NCBI RefSeq assembly: GCF_005406125.1
Contig: NZ_BIXZ01000002.1
Span: 496,001-560,000, forward strand
Length of the DNA: 64,000 nucleotides
Source: Haloarcula mannanilytica
Lineage (GTDB): Archaea; Halobacteriota; Halobacteria; Halobacteriales; Haloarculaceae
Direction of reading: 5' to 3'
Below, one piece after another: positions 1 through 9,088 of the stretch (position 1 is its first letter; the number at the start of each line of letters is the position of its first letter). Below the pieces are notes generated by a model. It was not told the DNA's origin and did no database searches. It was given only the letters and a program-made list of their open reading frames with translations. A program made the translations under genes and the position numbers.

Positions 1-288
1 CTGGTGGGGGAACTTCCGCAGCGTCATCTTGTAGTCGCCCTCTTCGCCGAGTTCCTTGATCATGTGGCGGTTGGCCGACAGGCGGGAGGCCTCCAGCGAG
101 CCGTGCCGGAGCTGGACGGTCTCCTCGACGATGAGGCTGATCTGGACGGGGTAGTCGTCGGCGTCCTTCTGCTTGCGGCCCATCTTGTGCTGTGCGATCT
201 TCGAGCCGGGAATGCCCGTAATGTATTCGCGTCGGGTGTACGCGGGCTTGTCGATATCCCGGTACATTGAGGCTGGTTTGTCCGACAT
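1..288 (-). CDS. rpl10e: 50S ribosomal protein L10e (partial, C-terminus outside window)
   Basis: This is the first 96 codons of the archaeal/eukaryal L10e (uL16) ribosomal protein of the large subunit. The N-terminus [20 protein letters not shown] and the following [11 protein letters not shown] segment are typical of haloarchaeal L10e and match the Haloarcula marismortui protein from memory. The ATG lies at 286-288 and the gene runs off the left edge, so the remaining roughly 80 residues are not seen. A TATA-like box lies about 35-40 bases upstream. Identification is very secure. Confidence 0.97.
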   Translation of the reverse strand, partial: MSDKPASMYRDIDKPAYTRREYITGIPGSKIAQHKMGRKQKDADDYPVQISLIVEETVQLRHGSLEASRLSANRHMIKELGEEGDYKMTLRKFPHQ

Positions 289-320
289 AGGTACTCTTGG
301 AGAATACGTCGCCGAGCGGC

Positions 321-337
321 CCAATAAGGGCTTCGAA
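321..337 (-). promoter_or_regulatory. Probable core promoter of rpl10e
   Basis: On the minus strand this reads as a BRE-like purine stretch followed by CCCTTATTGG, centred roughly 37 bases before the L10e ATG. That spacing predicts a transcription start about 10 bases before the start codon. It is a pattern match only. Confidence 0.4.
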
Positions 338-463
338 CCCGCCCGGCGGCGTGCCGGAGTGTCGCATGCGGCTGTGGCACGGCAGTAGAGCGGTCACCTA
401 ACGGGCTTGAGACGCTGTTGAATGGGCAAGCAGCAGGCCGCGGGACGACAATCCCCGCTCTCC

Positions 464-493
464 GGTGACGTTGCCGTCACCACGCTCTTTTAC
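464..493 (+). promoter_or_regulatory. Palindrome plus TATA-like box before the GST-like gene
   Basis: GGTGACG (464-470), a four-base spacer and CGTCACC (475-481) form a perfect 7-bp inverted repeat. It is followed directly by a T-rich TATA-like element at 488-493, which is about 27 bases upstream of the ATG at 519. The position, just upstream of the core promoter of a leaderless gene, suits an operator. No regulator can be named. Confidence 0.4.
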
Positions 494-518
494 CCCTTGC
501 GCGCATACGTGTGACCCC

Positions 519-1517
519 ATGAACATGCTCGTCGACGGCGAGTGGCGGACCGACGCGTACGAAACAACGAACGAGGACGGGGCCTTCGACCGGCAGGACA
601 CAACTTTCCGCGACCGGGTCGAGGACGACCCCGACGCGCGGTTCCAGCCCGAGGCCGGCCGGTATCACATCTACGCCTGCCGTGCCTGTCCGTGGGCCCA
701 CCGGGTTCTGGTCGCCCGGAAGCTACTGGGACTCGAAGACGCCATCACCGTCGACTACGTCGACCCGTTCCGCGCCGAGGACGGCTGGCAGTTCACGCCC
801 GAGAAGGAGGGGTGTACGCCGGATACGGTCAACGGATCGGACTACCTCCGCGAGGTCTACGTCGCGGCCGACCCCGACGCGACCTGTCGCGTGACGGTCC
901 CGGTGCTGTGGGACAAGCAGGAAGACACCATCGTCAACAACGAGTCCAAGGAGATTCTCCGGATGCTCGACACGGAGTTTGACGACGTGTCGACCAACGA
1001 CGTTGACCTCTACCCCGAAGGCTACCAGGACGAGGTCGACCGAATCATCGACGACATCTACGAGCCCATCAACAACGGCGTTTATCGGTGTGGCTTCGCC
1101 AACAGCCAGTCGGCCTACGACGAGGCCGTTGAGGAGCTGTTCGACGCCCTTGACCACTGGGACAGCGTGCTCGAAGACCAGCGGTTCCTCGCCGGCGACC
1201 GCCTGACCGAGGCGGACATCTGCATGTTCACGACGCTCGTGCGCTTCGACGAAGTGTATCACACCCACTTCATGTGCAACCACAAGCTCATCCGCGAGTA
1301 CGACAACCTCTGGCCGTACCTGCGTGACCTGTACCAGCTCCCCGGCGTCGCCGAGACGGTCAATATGGACCACATCACGGAGCACTACTACACCACCCAC
1401 CCCGACGTGAGCCCGAAGCGCATCGTTCCGATGGGTCCCGACCCTGACTTCGAGGCCGACCACGACCGCGACGCGCTGCCGGGTGCCCTCCCCGAGACGC
1501 TGCTCCCGACGGCCTAA
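519..1517 (+). CDS. Glutathione S-transferase family protein, glutathionyl-hydroquinone reductase type
   Basis: This 332-aa protein belongs to the omega-like YqjG/ECM4 branch of glutathione transferases, which reduce glutathionyl-hydroquinones through an N-terminal cysteine. The redox centre is CPWAHR at about residue 60, within an ACRACPWAHRV context, and the all-helical C-terminal GST domain follows (LAGDRLTEADICMF). Haloarchaea use gamma-glutamylcysteine rather than glutathione, so the thiol partner is probably different; that is inference. An in-frame start 18 codons upstream exists, but ATG 519 fits the TATA spacing and the family N-terminus. Confidence 0.85.
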   Translation: MNMLVDGEWRTDAYETTNEDGAFDRQDTTFRDRVEDDPDARFQPEAGRYHIYACRACPWAHRVLVARKLLGLEDAITVDYVDPFRAEDGWQFTPEKEGCTPDTVNGSDYLREVYVAADPDATCRVTVPVLWDKQEDTIVNNESKEILRMLDTEFDDVSTNDVDLYPEGYQDEVDRIIDDIYEPINNGVYRCGFANSQSAYDEAVEELFDALDHWDSVLEDQRFLAGDRLTEADICMFTTLVRFDEVYHTHFMCNHKLIREYDNLWPYLRDLYQLPGVAETVNMDHITEHYYTTHPDVSPKRIVPMGPDPDFEADHDRDALPGALPETLLPTA

Positions 1518-1594
1518 CCGGACGGTGCCGCGGTCGGATATCGAGCACTGAGTCGACGCTGTGCCTTTTCTATACCCGGTTCCCAGTGTGGACA

Positions 1595-2095
1595 ATGAGT
1601 CGGGTGTGGGAGCGAACTCGGGGTGTCAGCCCAGTCATCGGTGTCGTCATTCTGGTCGGAATCGTCGCGATTCTCGCCGCCACCATCGGCGTGTTTGCGC
1701 TCGGTTTCAGCGAGCAACAGCCCACGCAGGCCCCGCAGGTCGCTATCGTGGCCGACTACAGCGAGCGAACCACCGGCAACGGGGAGTATCTGAATCTCAG
1801 CTTCAGCAGCGGCGAGACCGTTTATAAGGACACCCTCTCCGTCGTCATGGCCGATGTGAAACGCTCCGACGGCAGCGACGTGACGCTGGACGCCGATCCG
1901 ATACAGACACAGGCGTCGACGCGGATTACGTCGGGAACCCGGATCACGATCCATCAGGACCATTTTACCGGGGCCGAGAGCGAGCATCTGGACCTGAGCG
2001 ACGCGACGCTTCGCCTCGTCTGGAATCCCGCGGACGAACCGGAATCGGAGACGTACGTCATCTACCGGTGGCCAGACCCGAGCCAGCGCAACTGA
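1595..2095 (+). CDS. Archaeal type IV pilin-like protein
   Basis: This 166-aa protein begins with a short basic segment (RTRG), then the SPVIGVV motif and about 20 hydrophobic residues. That is the class III signal and assembly helix of haloarchaeal type IV pilins (Pilin_N/DUF1628). PibD-type peptidase is expected to cut before the hydrophobic helix. The remaining 130 residues are a polar, beta-rich head as in other adhesion pilins. The start at 1595 gives a normal short leader; a GTG lies three codons upstream. No other pilus gene is nearby. Confidence 0.8.
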   Translation: MSRVWERTRGVSPVIGVVILVGIVAILAATIGVFALGFSEQQPTQAPQVAIVADYSERTTGNGEYLNLSFSSGETVYKDTLSVVMADVKRSDGSDVTLDADPIQTQASTRITSGTRITIHQDHFTGAESEHLDLSDATLRLVWNPADEPESETYVIYRWPDPSQRN

Positions 2096-2135
2096 GCGGC
2101 CGTTTCGGCTCCGGGAGACACTGCGGCCGCTCTCG

Positions 2136-3188
2136 CTACTCGGCCAGCGAGAGTGTGACCTCGTCGGTCTCGTAGTCCTCGATGAACGACCCGGAGCCGC
2201 CCAGCGAGACGGTCCGGTCGCCGATGTCAACGAGCAGCGTGTGTTCGATGGGATAGGAGTTGGTCTGTGGCTCGACTACCCCCTGTTTCGTCTCAACGAC
2301 GGCCCCTTCGATGTGGGTGGTGTCGTCCTCGGCCTGTACCGGCCGCACTTCCGCGGAGACCCGCACGTCGTGGCCGGCACGCAGGTGGAGCGTCGCCTGG
2401 AAGACGGCGTGGCGGAAGTCGTGGTACGTCGCCGGGAGCGGGGCCGGGTCGGTGACGGTCACCTCGGTGGCCATCAGCCAGTAGTTCCCGAGGAACGACC
2501 CCGACAGCACCGGGACGAGCTGTTGCTGGACGAAGGCGATGGCCTGCTGGTCGGAGTTGGTTCGTGTCACCATCTCCGCCGGGGAGACGAGCCCGAACTG
2601 GGCGTCGACGGTGAGCATGATCGGCATCGGGCGGTCCCACGACCGGGTGACTGAGGCCAGCCCACTCACGTCGTCGGCATGCAGGTCGTCGGCGCTGCTG
2701 ACGACCAGCAGTACGAGCACGCCGCGGTCGATGGCCGCCGCCAGTTCCTCCGAAATCTCCGGGAGATACTGCTGCGGGACCGACAGCATGATTTCGCGCT
2801 CCGCGTTCCTGATATACTCCGTGAGCCGCTTGATGACCGTCACCCGTGATTTGATGACATCGAACTGCTGGGGTTCCCGCGCGCTCGCCGAGTACCGGGA
2901 ATCGAGCGCCCCGCTCATCTCTTCGAGTCGGTCGGTCAGCGCGTCGATGACTTCCTCGGGCGGTCGCGCGCGTATCGTCGTCGGCACGACGTGGTCGTTG
3001 ACCTCGACGAACCCGCGGTCTTCGAGCGACTCACTGATGCTGTAGACGTACCGTTTGGAGACGCCGGTGTCGTCGGCGATCTCGCTCGCTGTGGCCTCGC
3101 CGCTGCCGAGGATCGACAGGTACGTGTCGACTTCTTTCTCCGACAGGCCCAGTTGCCCCAGCCTGTCCCTGAGAGTCGAATCGTCCAT
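2136..3188 (-). CDS. TrmB-family sugar-sensing transcriptional regulator
   Basis: The 350-aa protein has an N-terminal winged helix (about residues 10-75, LSEKEVDTYLSILGSGEATA and a VSKRYVYSISESLEDRG recognition region). A central TrmB-type effector domain follows, then a C-terminal sugar-binding-like beta domain. TrmB regulators bind sugars and control ABC sugar importers and glycan enzymes, which is what surrounds this gene (glucoamylase, amylase, ABC importer). It is therefore the likely regulator of the module, by inference from context. The ATG at 3188 is preferred over an in-frame upstream start at 3296 because the family N-terminus begins there. Confidence 0.88.
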   Translation of the reverse strand: MDDSTLRDRLGQLGLSEKEVDTYLSILGSGEATASEIADDTGVSKRYVYSISESLEDRGFVEVNDHVVPTTIRARPPEEVIDALTDRLEEMSGALDSRYSASAREPQQFDVIKSRVTVIKRLTEYIRNAEREIMLSVPQQYLPEISEELAAAIDRGVLVLLVVSSADDLHADDVSGLASVTRSWDRPMPIMLTVDAQFGLVSPAEMVTRTNSDQQAIAFVQQQLVPVLSGSFLGNYWLMATEVTVTDPAPLPATYHDFRHAVFQATLHLRAGHDVRVSAEVRPVQAEDDTTHIEGAVVETKQGVVEPQTNSYPIEHTLLVDIGDRTVSLGGSGSFIEDYETDEVTLSLAE

Positions 3189-3330
3189 CTGTTCACATCT
3201 GGCATCGGCGGCGGATAACTGTGTTTCGGTGCTGTGTAGCCCGGCAACGCACGCACAGCCCCATCGAGTGTTCTCGATGTCGGACCGACCGGGCATCTCT
3301 CAGTTACAAGAGTGAAAAACTATTACACCA

Positions 3331-3340
3331 TATTTTATAT
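3331..3340 (+). promoter_or_regulatory. TATA box of the glucoamylase gene
   Basis: TATTTTATAT is the best TATA-like element in the intergenic region. It lies 25-34 bases before the ATG at 3365, so the mRNA is predicted to be leaderless or nearly so. The region between it and the divergent regulator gene is about 140 bp. Confidence 0.55.
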
Positions 3341-3364
3341 CCCCTGCGATGGTGACTTCCTCCA

Positions 3365-5383
3365 ATGACGCTCCGGACGGCGCTTACCGATTTCAAGCGA
3401 ACGCGGGACCGTAGCCGTCAGTTCCCGGGTGAACTACGCTCTACGACGGGCTTTTTCTCCGGACTCGACAGCAGACTGGTTCACGTAGAGAACGACGGCT
3501 CGTTGCGGGACTACTCCTATCCGCTGTGTGGGCTCACGGGCATCGACCGCTCGCGATTCGGTGTCGAAACGGATTCGACAACGTGGTTCAGTGCCGACGC
3601 CGACCAGCGGTATCGCGGCGACGCCGGCGTCGTTGAGACCATTCATGACTGTGGCGACTGGGCCGTCGTCCAGACGGACTGTACCATCGAACGCGCACAC
3701 GTCACCCGGTTCGAACTCCGCGGTGACGCACCCACGGACGTGTCGCTGCGGGCGTTCGTCGACTTCGCACCCGACGGGCGCGACAGCCAGCAGAGCCTGT
3801 TGATGCACGGTACCACTGTCGAGGCCTACCACCGGTCCGAACACGATTTCGTTGGTGTCTCAACCGCCCTCGACGCCGTTCAGGGCCAGATACCCGAGCG
3901 GTTCCCCGAACTCATCGACGAGGACCCGGTTTCGTTCCCCCGGACAACCGGTGAGCGACGGTACGAGGACACGACGCTGACCGGTGGCGTCGTGCTAGCA
4001 GCGCCGTTCGTCGACGGTGGCGTCACGCTGACGACGCTGCTGACGGACACGGACGACACCGGCCGCGACGCGGCACTGTCGACTATTAGCCGTCTGGTGA
4101 GCGACCACTACACCGCCGAGACGCTACTGGAAGCGGGAAAAGCACAGCGACAGTGGACTGTGCCCGCTGAGACGCCGAACCGCGAGAGCGTCGTCGCCGA
4201 CCTCCGCGTCCTCTCGCTGCTTTCGGCCACGAACGGGGCCAGAATCGCCGCGCCCGACTTCGACCCGTACTACGTCACCTCGGGCGGCTACGGCTACACG
4301 TGGTTCCGCGACGACGCCGAGATATCGGCGTTCCTGCTCGAAGCCGACGGAACGTTCGACCTCGGACTGGACTCGTGGCACCAGCGCTCCGCCGAATTCT
4401 ACTGTCGCACCCAGCAACCGGATGGTAGCTGGCCCCATCGAGTTTGGCCCGGCGACGAGACGCTCGCGCCGGGCTGGGCGAACGCCCGGCTCGAAAGCGG
4501 CTCGGACGCCGACTATCAGGCCGACCAGACCGCGAGTGTCACCTCTTTCCTGGCGACGTACCTCCACACGGGCGAGCCAGCCGACCCGGAGCGCATCGAA
4601 GCCACGCTCGGGCGCGCCGTCGAGAGCATCGACGACACGCTGGCCGACGACGGGCTCCCCGTCGCCTGCCAGAACGCCTGGGAGAACATGCAAGGCCGGT
4701 TTACCCACACCGCCGCGACCTTCCTACACGCCTACGCGGCCGTCGCCCGCGCACCCGTCTCGGCCGCGCTCCGGGACCACGCCCGGTCACAGGCAGAGAC
4801 GGTACTGTCCGCGCTTGACGCCCTGTGGACTGGTGACCGCTATGCCCTCCGCGAACACAACGGGACCATTGACGACCGTCTGGACTCCGCGACGCTGGCC
4901 CTCCCTGCCGCCTGCCGAGTCGCCGGCGAAGTGGTCGATCTTCCGGCGGAAGCCCGAGAACGGCTCTGTACCCACGTCGAGACGACACTCGACGGGCTGG
5001 AACGGGACACCGGCGACATCCGCGGCCTCATCCGCTTCGAGGGCGACGACTGGCGGCGCGGCTCGCAGGACCACGAGAAGATCTGGACCGTCTCGACTGC
5101 GTGGGGGGCAAACAGCGCCGCCCAGCTGGGTGCACTCCTGCGTGACGCCGACGACAGCCGAGCGGCGGCGGCCTACGCTCGGTCCCGGGACCTCCTCCGT
5201 GAAATCCTCCCCGGCGGCTCGCTCGTCCAGTCCAGTGGCTACCTCCCCGAACAGCTATTCGACGACGGCACGCCGGACTGTGGCACGCCGCTTGGCTGGC
5301 CCCACGCGCTGCGGCTTGCGACGGTTGCCAATCTCTCCGATGCCGGAGAGCTCACTGCTGAGCCGGCGAGTGTCCGCGAATAA
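3365..5383 (+). CDS. Glycoside hydrolase family 15 glucoamylase-like protein
   Basis: A 672-aa GH15 enzyme, expected to release glucose from the non-reducing ends of alpha-1,4-glucans. The N-terminal third is the beta-sandwich typical of prokaryotic GH15. The (alpha/alpha)6 barrel contains YTWFRDD near residue 312, a W-E pair in AWENMQG near residue 438 (equivalent to the general acid), and LPEQLF near residue 629 (equivalent to the general base). No signal peptide is visible, so it is probably cytoplasmic and acts on oligosaccharides brought in by the neighbouring ABC importer. It has its own promoter and is divergent from the TrmB-like gene. Confidence 0.9.
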   Translation: MTLRTALTDFKRTRDRSRQFPGELRSTTGFFSGLDSRLVHVENDGSLRDYSYPLCGLTGIDRSRFGVETDSTTWFSADADQRYRGDAGVVETIHDCGDWAVVQTDCTIERAHVTRFELRGDAPTDVSLRAFVDFAPDGRDSQQSLLMHGTTVEAYHRSEHDFVGVSTALDAVQGQIPERFPELIDEDPVSFPRTTGERRYEDTTLTGGVVLAAPFVDGGVTLTTLLTDTDDTGRDAALSTISRLVSDHYTAETLLEAGKAQRQWTVPAETPNRESVVADLRVLSLLSATNGARIAAPDFDPYYVTSGGYGYTWFRDDAEISAFLLEADGTFDLGLDSWHQRSAEFYCRTQQPDGSWPHRVWPGDETLAPGWANARLESGSDADYQADQTASVTSFLATYLHTGEPADPERIEATLGRAVESIDDTLADDGLPVACQNAWENMQGRFTHTAATFLHAYAAVARAPVSAALRDHARSQAETVLSALDALWTGDRYALREHNGTIDDRLDSATLALPAACRVAGEVVDLPAEARERLCTHVETTLDGLERDTGDIRGLIRFEGDDWRRGSQDHEKIWTVSTAWGANSAAQLGALLRDADDSRAAAAYARSRDLLREILPGGSLVQSSGYLPEQLFDDGTPDCGTPLGWPHALRLATVANLSDAGELTAEPASVRE

Positions 5384-5524
5384 ACCGTTGCGGAACTGAG
5401 TGCCGGGGTACTCCTTGTAGTCGGACCGCGCTACTCGACGCTCGAAGACGCCGCGGATTGCTGGTTGGTGTGTAGAACTTCGAAAACAGCGACTACGTCC
5501 GGGAACGGATCACTGACGGCTGCC

Positions 5525-6691
5525 CTACTGCGGTGTTGCGACGGCCGCGTCCTCATCGGCCGTGACCGCCTGTCCGGTCTCCGGGTCGAACAGATGGACG
5601 GCGGATTCGTCGAACGATACCTGCACGCGGTCGCCGACGGCCGGCTCCACGTCAGTGCTCACCCTGGCAATGAAATCCGGCGCGCCGTCGCCCTCGAACC
5701 CGGTCTTCGAATCGCCCAGGTCGAGATACAGGTAGTTGTCGCTGCCGACGGGTTCGAGTACGTCGACCGTTGCCGGGACGGCGTTCTGGTCGCCGCCGTC
5801 GCTGACGGAGACGTGTTCCGGCCGAACGCCCAGCACGTACGACCCGCGCTGGATGTCGCCAAAGGCACTGGCACGGCCGCCCGTGAGGTCATAAGAGAAG
5901 TCATCGTTCGCGCCGGTGAGTCGCACACCACTGCCGAGTGGCTCCGCGGTCACGTCGAGGAAGTTCATCGAGGGGGAGCCGACGAAGCCGCCGACGAACT
6001 GGTTCGTCGGGTTCTCGTACACCGTCTTCGGCCGACCGGACTGCTGGAGCTTCCCGTCGTTGAGGATGACGATGCGGTCGCCCATCGTCATGGCTTCCTC
6101 CTGGTCGTGGGTAACGTAGACGGCCGTGATGCCGAGTTCTTCCTGCAGGCGCTGGATCTCCGTCCGCATCGTCGTCCGGAGCTTCGCATCGAGATTCGAT
6201 AGCGGCTCGTCGAAGAGGAACACGTCTGGTTCGCGGACGATAGCGCGCCCGAGCGCGACTCGCTGTTTCTGGCCGCCCGAGAGCTGGTCTGGTGTATCAT
6301 CGAGCAGGTCGCCGATACCCATCATCTCGGCCGTCTCGGTGACCCGTTGGTCACGCTCTTCCTTCGAGAGGTCGGTGCTCATCCGGAGGCCAAAGGCCAT
6401 GTTCTGCCGGATGGACTTGTGTGGGTACAGCGCGTAGTTCTGGAACACCATCGCCACGTCGCGCTTGCGGGCGTGAACGTCTGTCACGTCCTCGCCACCG
6501 ACACGGATGCGCCCGCTCGTCGGCCGCTCAAGACCAGCAATCATCCGCAGCGTCGTCGATTTCCCACACCCCGACGGGCCGACCACCGTTACGAACTCCC
6601 CATCGTCGATGGACAGGTCGATGTCGTCGACCGCCACGATGGAGCCACCGTCGAACTCTTTGCGCAGACCGTCTAGTTCGAGACTCGCCAT
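5525..6691 (-). CDS. Sugar ABC transporter ATP-binding protein (MalK/UgpC type)
   Basis: This 388-aa ATPase has Walker A GPSGCGKST, signature LSGGQKQR, Walker B VFLFDEPLSNLDAKLR and the H-loop VYVTHDQEEA. A C-terminal MOP/TOBE-type regulatory domain follows, as in MalK. It would energise the importer formed by the binding protein and two permeases at 9.1-12.4 kb, although it is encoded on the opposite strand next to the amylase gene. The start at ATG 6691 (MASLELDGL) fits the family; a TTATTAT element about 25-30 bases upstream suggests its own promoter downstream of the amylase gene. Confidence 0.93.
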   Translation of the reverse strand: MASLELDGLRKEFDGGSIVAVDDIDLSIDDGEFVTVVGPSGCGKSTTLRMIAGLERPTSGRIRVGGEDVTDVHARKRDVAMVFQNYALYPHKSIRQNMAFGLRMSTDLSKEERDQRVTETAEMMGIGDLLDDTPDQLSGGQKQRVALGRAIVREPDVFLFDEPLSNLDAKLRTTMRTEIQRLQEELGITAVYVTHDQEEAMTMGDRIVILNDGKLQQSGRPKTVYENPTNQFVGGFVGSPSMNFLDVTAEPLGSGVRLTGANDDFSYDLTGGRASAFGDIQRGSYVLGVRPEHVSVSDGGDQNAVPATVDVLEPVGSDNYLYLDLGDSKTGFEGDGAPDFIARVSTDVEPAVGDRVQVSFDESAVHLFDPETGQAVTADEDAAVATPQ

Positions 6692-6791
6692 TACACAGAG
6701 TCTCACACCCCCGGATAATAAGTTTGATGGGATTTTTCATAGAAGTTCTAGCCGGCTGTAGACTAACGCTGTGTCCGTGAGGGCTGCCGGC

Positions 6792-8876
6792 TTAGCTGTC
6801 GGTCGTTGCCGACACCACAGCGATGTTGTCGACCGCTACTGTCCCATCGCTTCCGACTGGGTCGCCGCTGAGCAGGTCAGTGTCCCCGACTGCGGTATCG
6901 AGCGAGACTTCTGCCGTTCCGTCACCGAAGTGCAGGAGGACGACCAGCGTCTCGTCGCCGTCCGTGCGTTCGTAGGCGACAACGCTGTCCGCAGCGCCCG
7001 TCTCGACGGTGTGGGGAACCGGATGGACCGCTGGCGAGCGCAGCGGGGCGTGATCCGCGCGCAGCGCCACCAGTCGTCGGTGAAAGTCGGTCAGCGCGTT
7101 GTCGCCGTCGTGCCAGCGCATCGTTCCCCGCTGTTGCTCGACGCCGCGCTCTTGACCGGCGTATATCATCGGCGTTCCGGGGAGCGTGAACGTGGCCCCG
7201 ACCGCCGCCCGCAGCGGCGCAGCCCCGCACTCATCGATGTAGCGGTCCTCGTCGTGATTGTCGACGTACCGCATGTGACCCGTACGGTCGGGGTAGCCGC
7301 GTTCGACCGACGTGTCGAGGGCGTCGAACAGCGCCGACGCTGGCGTCTCGCCGGTCCCGATGTCCCGGAGCGTATCGAACAGGTCCGTGTCGTAGTGGAT
7401 GTCGAACTCGTTTTCGGCAAAGGCGGCGTCACGCGGAACCGTTTCGTCGAGCAGCAGGAACTCTGGATCGTCGGCTTTCACCCGCTCACGGACCTCCTTC
7501 CAGAACCCGTGTGGCACGCCCCAGGCCACGTCACAGCGGAACCCGTCGACCACGTCGCGCCACTCATCGACCACGTCGAGCATCCAGCGCCGGACGGCCA
7601 GCGAGTCGTAGTTGAGGTTCGGAATCCGCGTCCAGTTGAAGTAGTGGCCCGGCGCGTCCTCGCCTGCCCAGTCGACATCTGAGATGTCCTGCGACGCTGG
7701 TATCCGCTCGTAGTAGTCGGCGTACTCGGGGACGCCGGCCCGGTGGAGCTGGAAGGCCGGATGGTCCCGCGAGCTGTGGTTGATGACCAGGTCGAAGACC
7801 ACGCGGATACCGGCCTCATGGAGGCGGTCGACCAGCGATTCGAACTCCGCGCGCGTCCCCAGGTCTTCGGCGGTGTCGAAGAAATCTGTGATGTGATACC
7901 CGTGCCGGGTCGGACTCGCTTGGATGGGCGTAAGCCACACCACGTCGACGCCCAGCGACTCGATGTAGGGGACCCGCCGCTCGATGGCCTCGAAGGTCGT
8001 GTCGACGGTCTCACCGGCGAACGACCGGACGAATATCTCGTAGATGGTGGCGTCGCTGGCCCAGGTCGGCGGGTCGGCGGGTCGCGAGACAGTCGCCGGG
8101 CGATTCGTGGTCTCGCCACCCTTCTCCACGACCAGCGTGTCCGCGACGCTGTGGCGCTCGGCGACGGCGACCGCGTGAATCCGGGCCGTCTCGGGCAGGG
8201 CCTCGCGCGGTACCCGGAGTTCGTCGCAGTCGATGGTCACCGCGGACTCCTCCAGTGCGTCGCGGTCGTCGAGGTAGAACTCAACTGCCGGTTCGCTTCC
8301 GGATGGGGCCGCGCGGGCGTCTGCCGAGACGACAAGGTCGCCGTCCACCGTCTCACTGATGAGTTCGACCCGCGGCCGACCGGGGCCCTCGACGGTGACC
8401 TCGTCGGTCGCGGTCGCTTCGAAGGAGCCGTCGAAGCTGAAAATGGCGTGGTGGGTCCCCGGCGGTAGGTCCGTCTCGATGACCCACTCATCGCCGTCGC
8501 GCTCGGCCCAGTGTGTGCCCATCGTGAAGTCGTTGAACTTCCCGATGACGATAGCGCGGTCGGCCACGGCGAGGTCGTCGGTATCGTCGACCTCGAAGTC
8601 GTCCGCTGTGACACTGAATCGGACCGTCTCGGTGACTGCCGGGAACGCTCGGATGCCCTGCTCGTGCGTTCCGTCCGGTGCGGTCAGTTCGGCTCGGTAG
8701 ACGCCCGGTGCGTCGGGTTCGAGATGACAGACCGGGCCGTCGCCAAGCGCCGCCGTACTCGCTGCTGGTCGTTCGACTAGCCGCCACTCGGCAGCCATGT
8801 CGGGCTCGGGCTGCCGCGGGGCCAGTTCGACCGATTCGCCGACGGCGACGAACCGCGGCGGTCCTGGATGGTGCAT
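6792..8876 (-). CDS. GH13 alpha-amylase family enzyme (cyclomaltodextrinase/neopullulanase type)
   Basis: This is a 694-aa enzyme with two N-terminal beta-sandwich regions (roughly residues 1-260), followed by the GH13 barrel. The four conserved regions are visible: DLVINH near residue 360, GFRCDVAWG near 445 (nucleophile Asp), LLDETVP near 475 (acid/base Glu) and VDNHDEDR near 539. There is no signal peptide, so a cytoplasmic role on imported maltodextrins or cyclodextrins is likely. Starch-type versus cyclodextrin specificity cannot be decided by eye. ATG 8876 is preferred to a TTG at 8930. It is divergent from the sugar-binding protein gene. Confidence 0.9.
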   Translation of the reverse strand: MHHPGPPRFVAVGESVELAPRQPEPDMAAEWRLVERPAASTAALGDGPVCHLEPDAPGVYRAELTAPDGTHEQGIRAFPAVTETVRFSVTADDFEVDDTDDLAVADRAIVIGKFNDFTMGTHWAERDGDEWVIETDLPPGTHHAIFSFDGSFEATATDEVTVEGPGRPRVELISETVDGDLVVSADARAAPSGSEPAVEFYLDDRDALEESAVTIDCDELRVPREALPETARIHAVAVAERHSVADTLVVEKGGETTNRPATVSRPADPPTWASDATIYEIFVRSFAGETVDTTFEAIERRVPYIESLGVDVVWLTPIQASPTRHGYHITDFFDTAEDLGTRAEFESLVDRLHEAGIRVVFDLVINHSSRDHPAFQLHRAGVPEYADYYERIPASQDISDVDWAGEDAPGHYFNWTRIPNLNYDSLAVRRWMLDVVDEWRDVVDGFRCDVAWGVPHGFWKEVRERVKADDPEFLLLDETVPRDAAFAENEFDIHYDTDLFDTLRDIGTGETPASALFDALDTSVERGYPDRTGHMRYVDNHDEDRYIDECGAAPLRAAVGATFTLPGTPMIYAGQERGVEQQRGTMRWHDGDNALTDFHRRLVALRADHAPLRSPAVHPVPHTVETGAADSVVAYERTDGDETLVVLLHFGDGTAEVSLDTAVGDTDLLSGDPVGSDGTVAVDNIAVVSATTDS

Positions 8877-9003
8877 ACGCCTACGGTGCGGGGTCGGTAC
8901 CGTGAGTGTTACGCTTCTGTATGAATTCAAGAATGATTATTACCTCATACATAATCTACTCTCCGGTGTCGCTGAAACCGCCATGCATCGGGGCCATTCC
9001 AGG

Positions 9004-9060
9004 TCGATTTCCGGAATCTATCATCATTGTCTCCTTCGATTTCCGAATGATTTAAGTTAT
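9004..9060 (+). promoter_or_regulatory. Direct-repeat operator candidate and promoter of the sugar importer operon
   Basis: TCGATTTCCGGAAT (9004-9017) and TCGATTTCCGAAT (9036-9048) are near-identical direct repeats 32 bp apart, about three helical turns. The second lies just before TTTAAGTTAT (9051-9060), a TATA-like box about 30-38 bases before the binding-protein start. This is a natural place for the TrmB-like regulator to bind, although the motif is not the published Halobacterium TrmB consensus as I recall it. Confidence 0.45.
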
Positions 9061-9088
9061 GAAGGACTATTTCATCCAATATCTATCC

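Noticed and set aside
4422-5399. Open frame of 325 codons overlapping the glucoamylase in another frame
   Set aside because: The product is Arg/Pro/Ser-rich with no domain. GH15 motifs continue through the same bases in the real frame.
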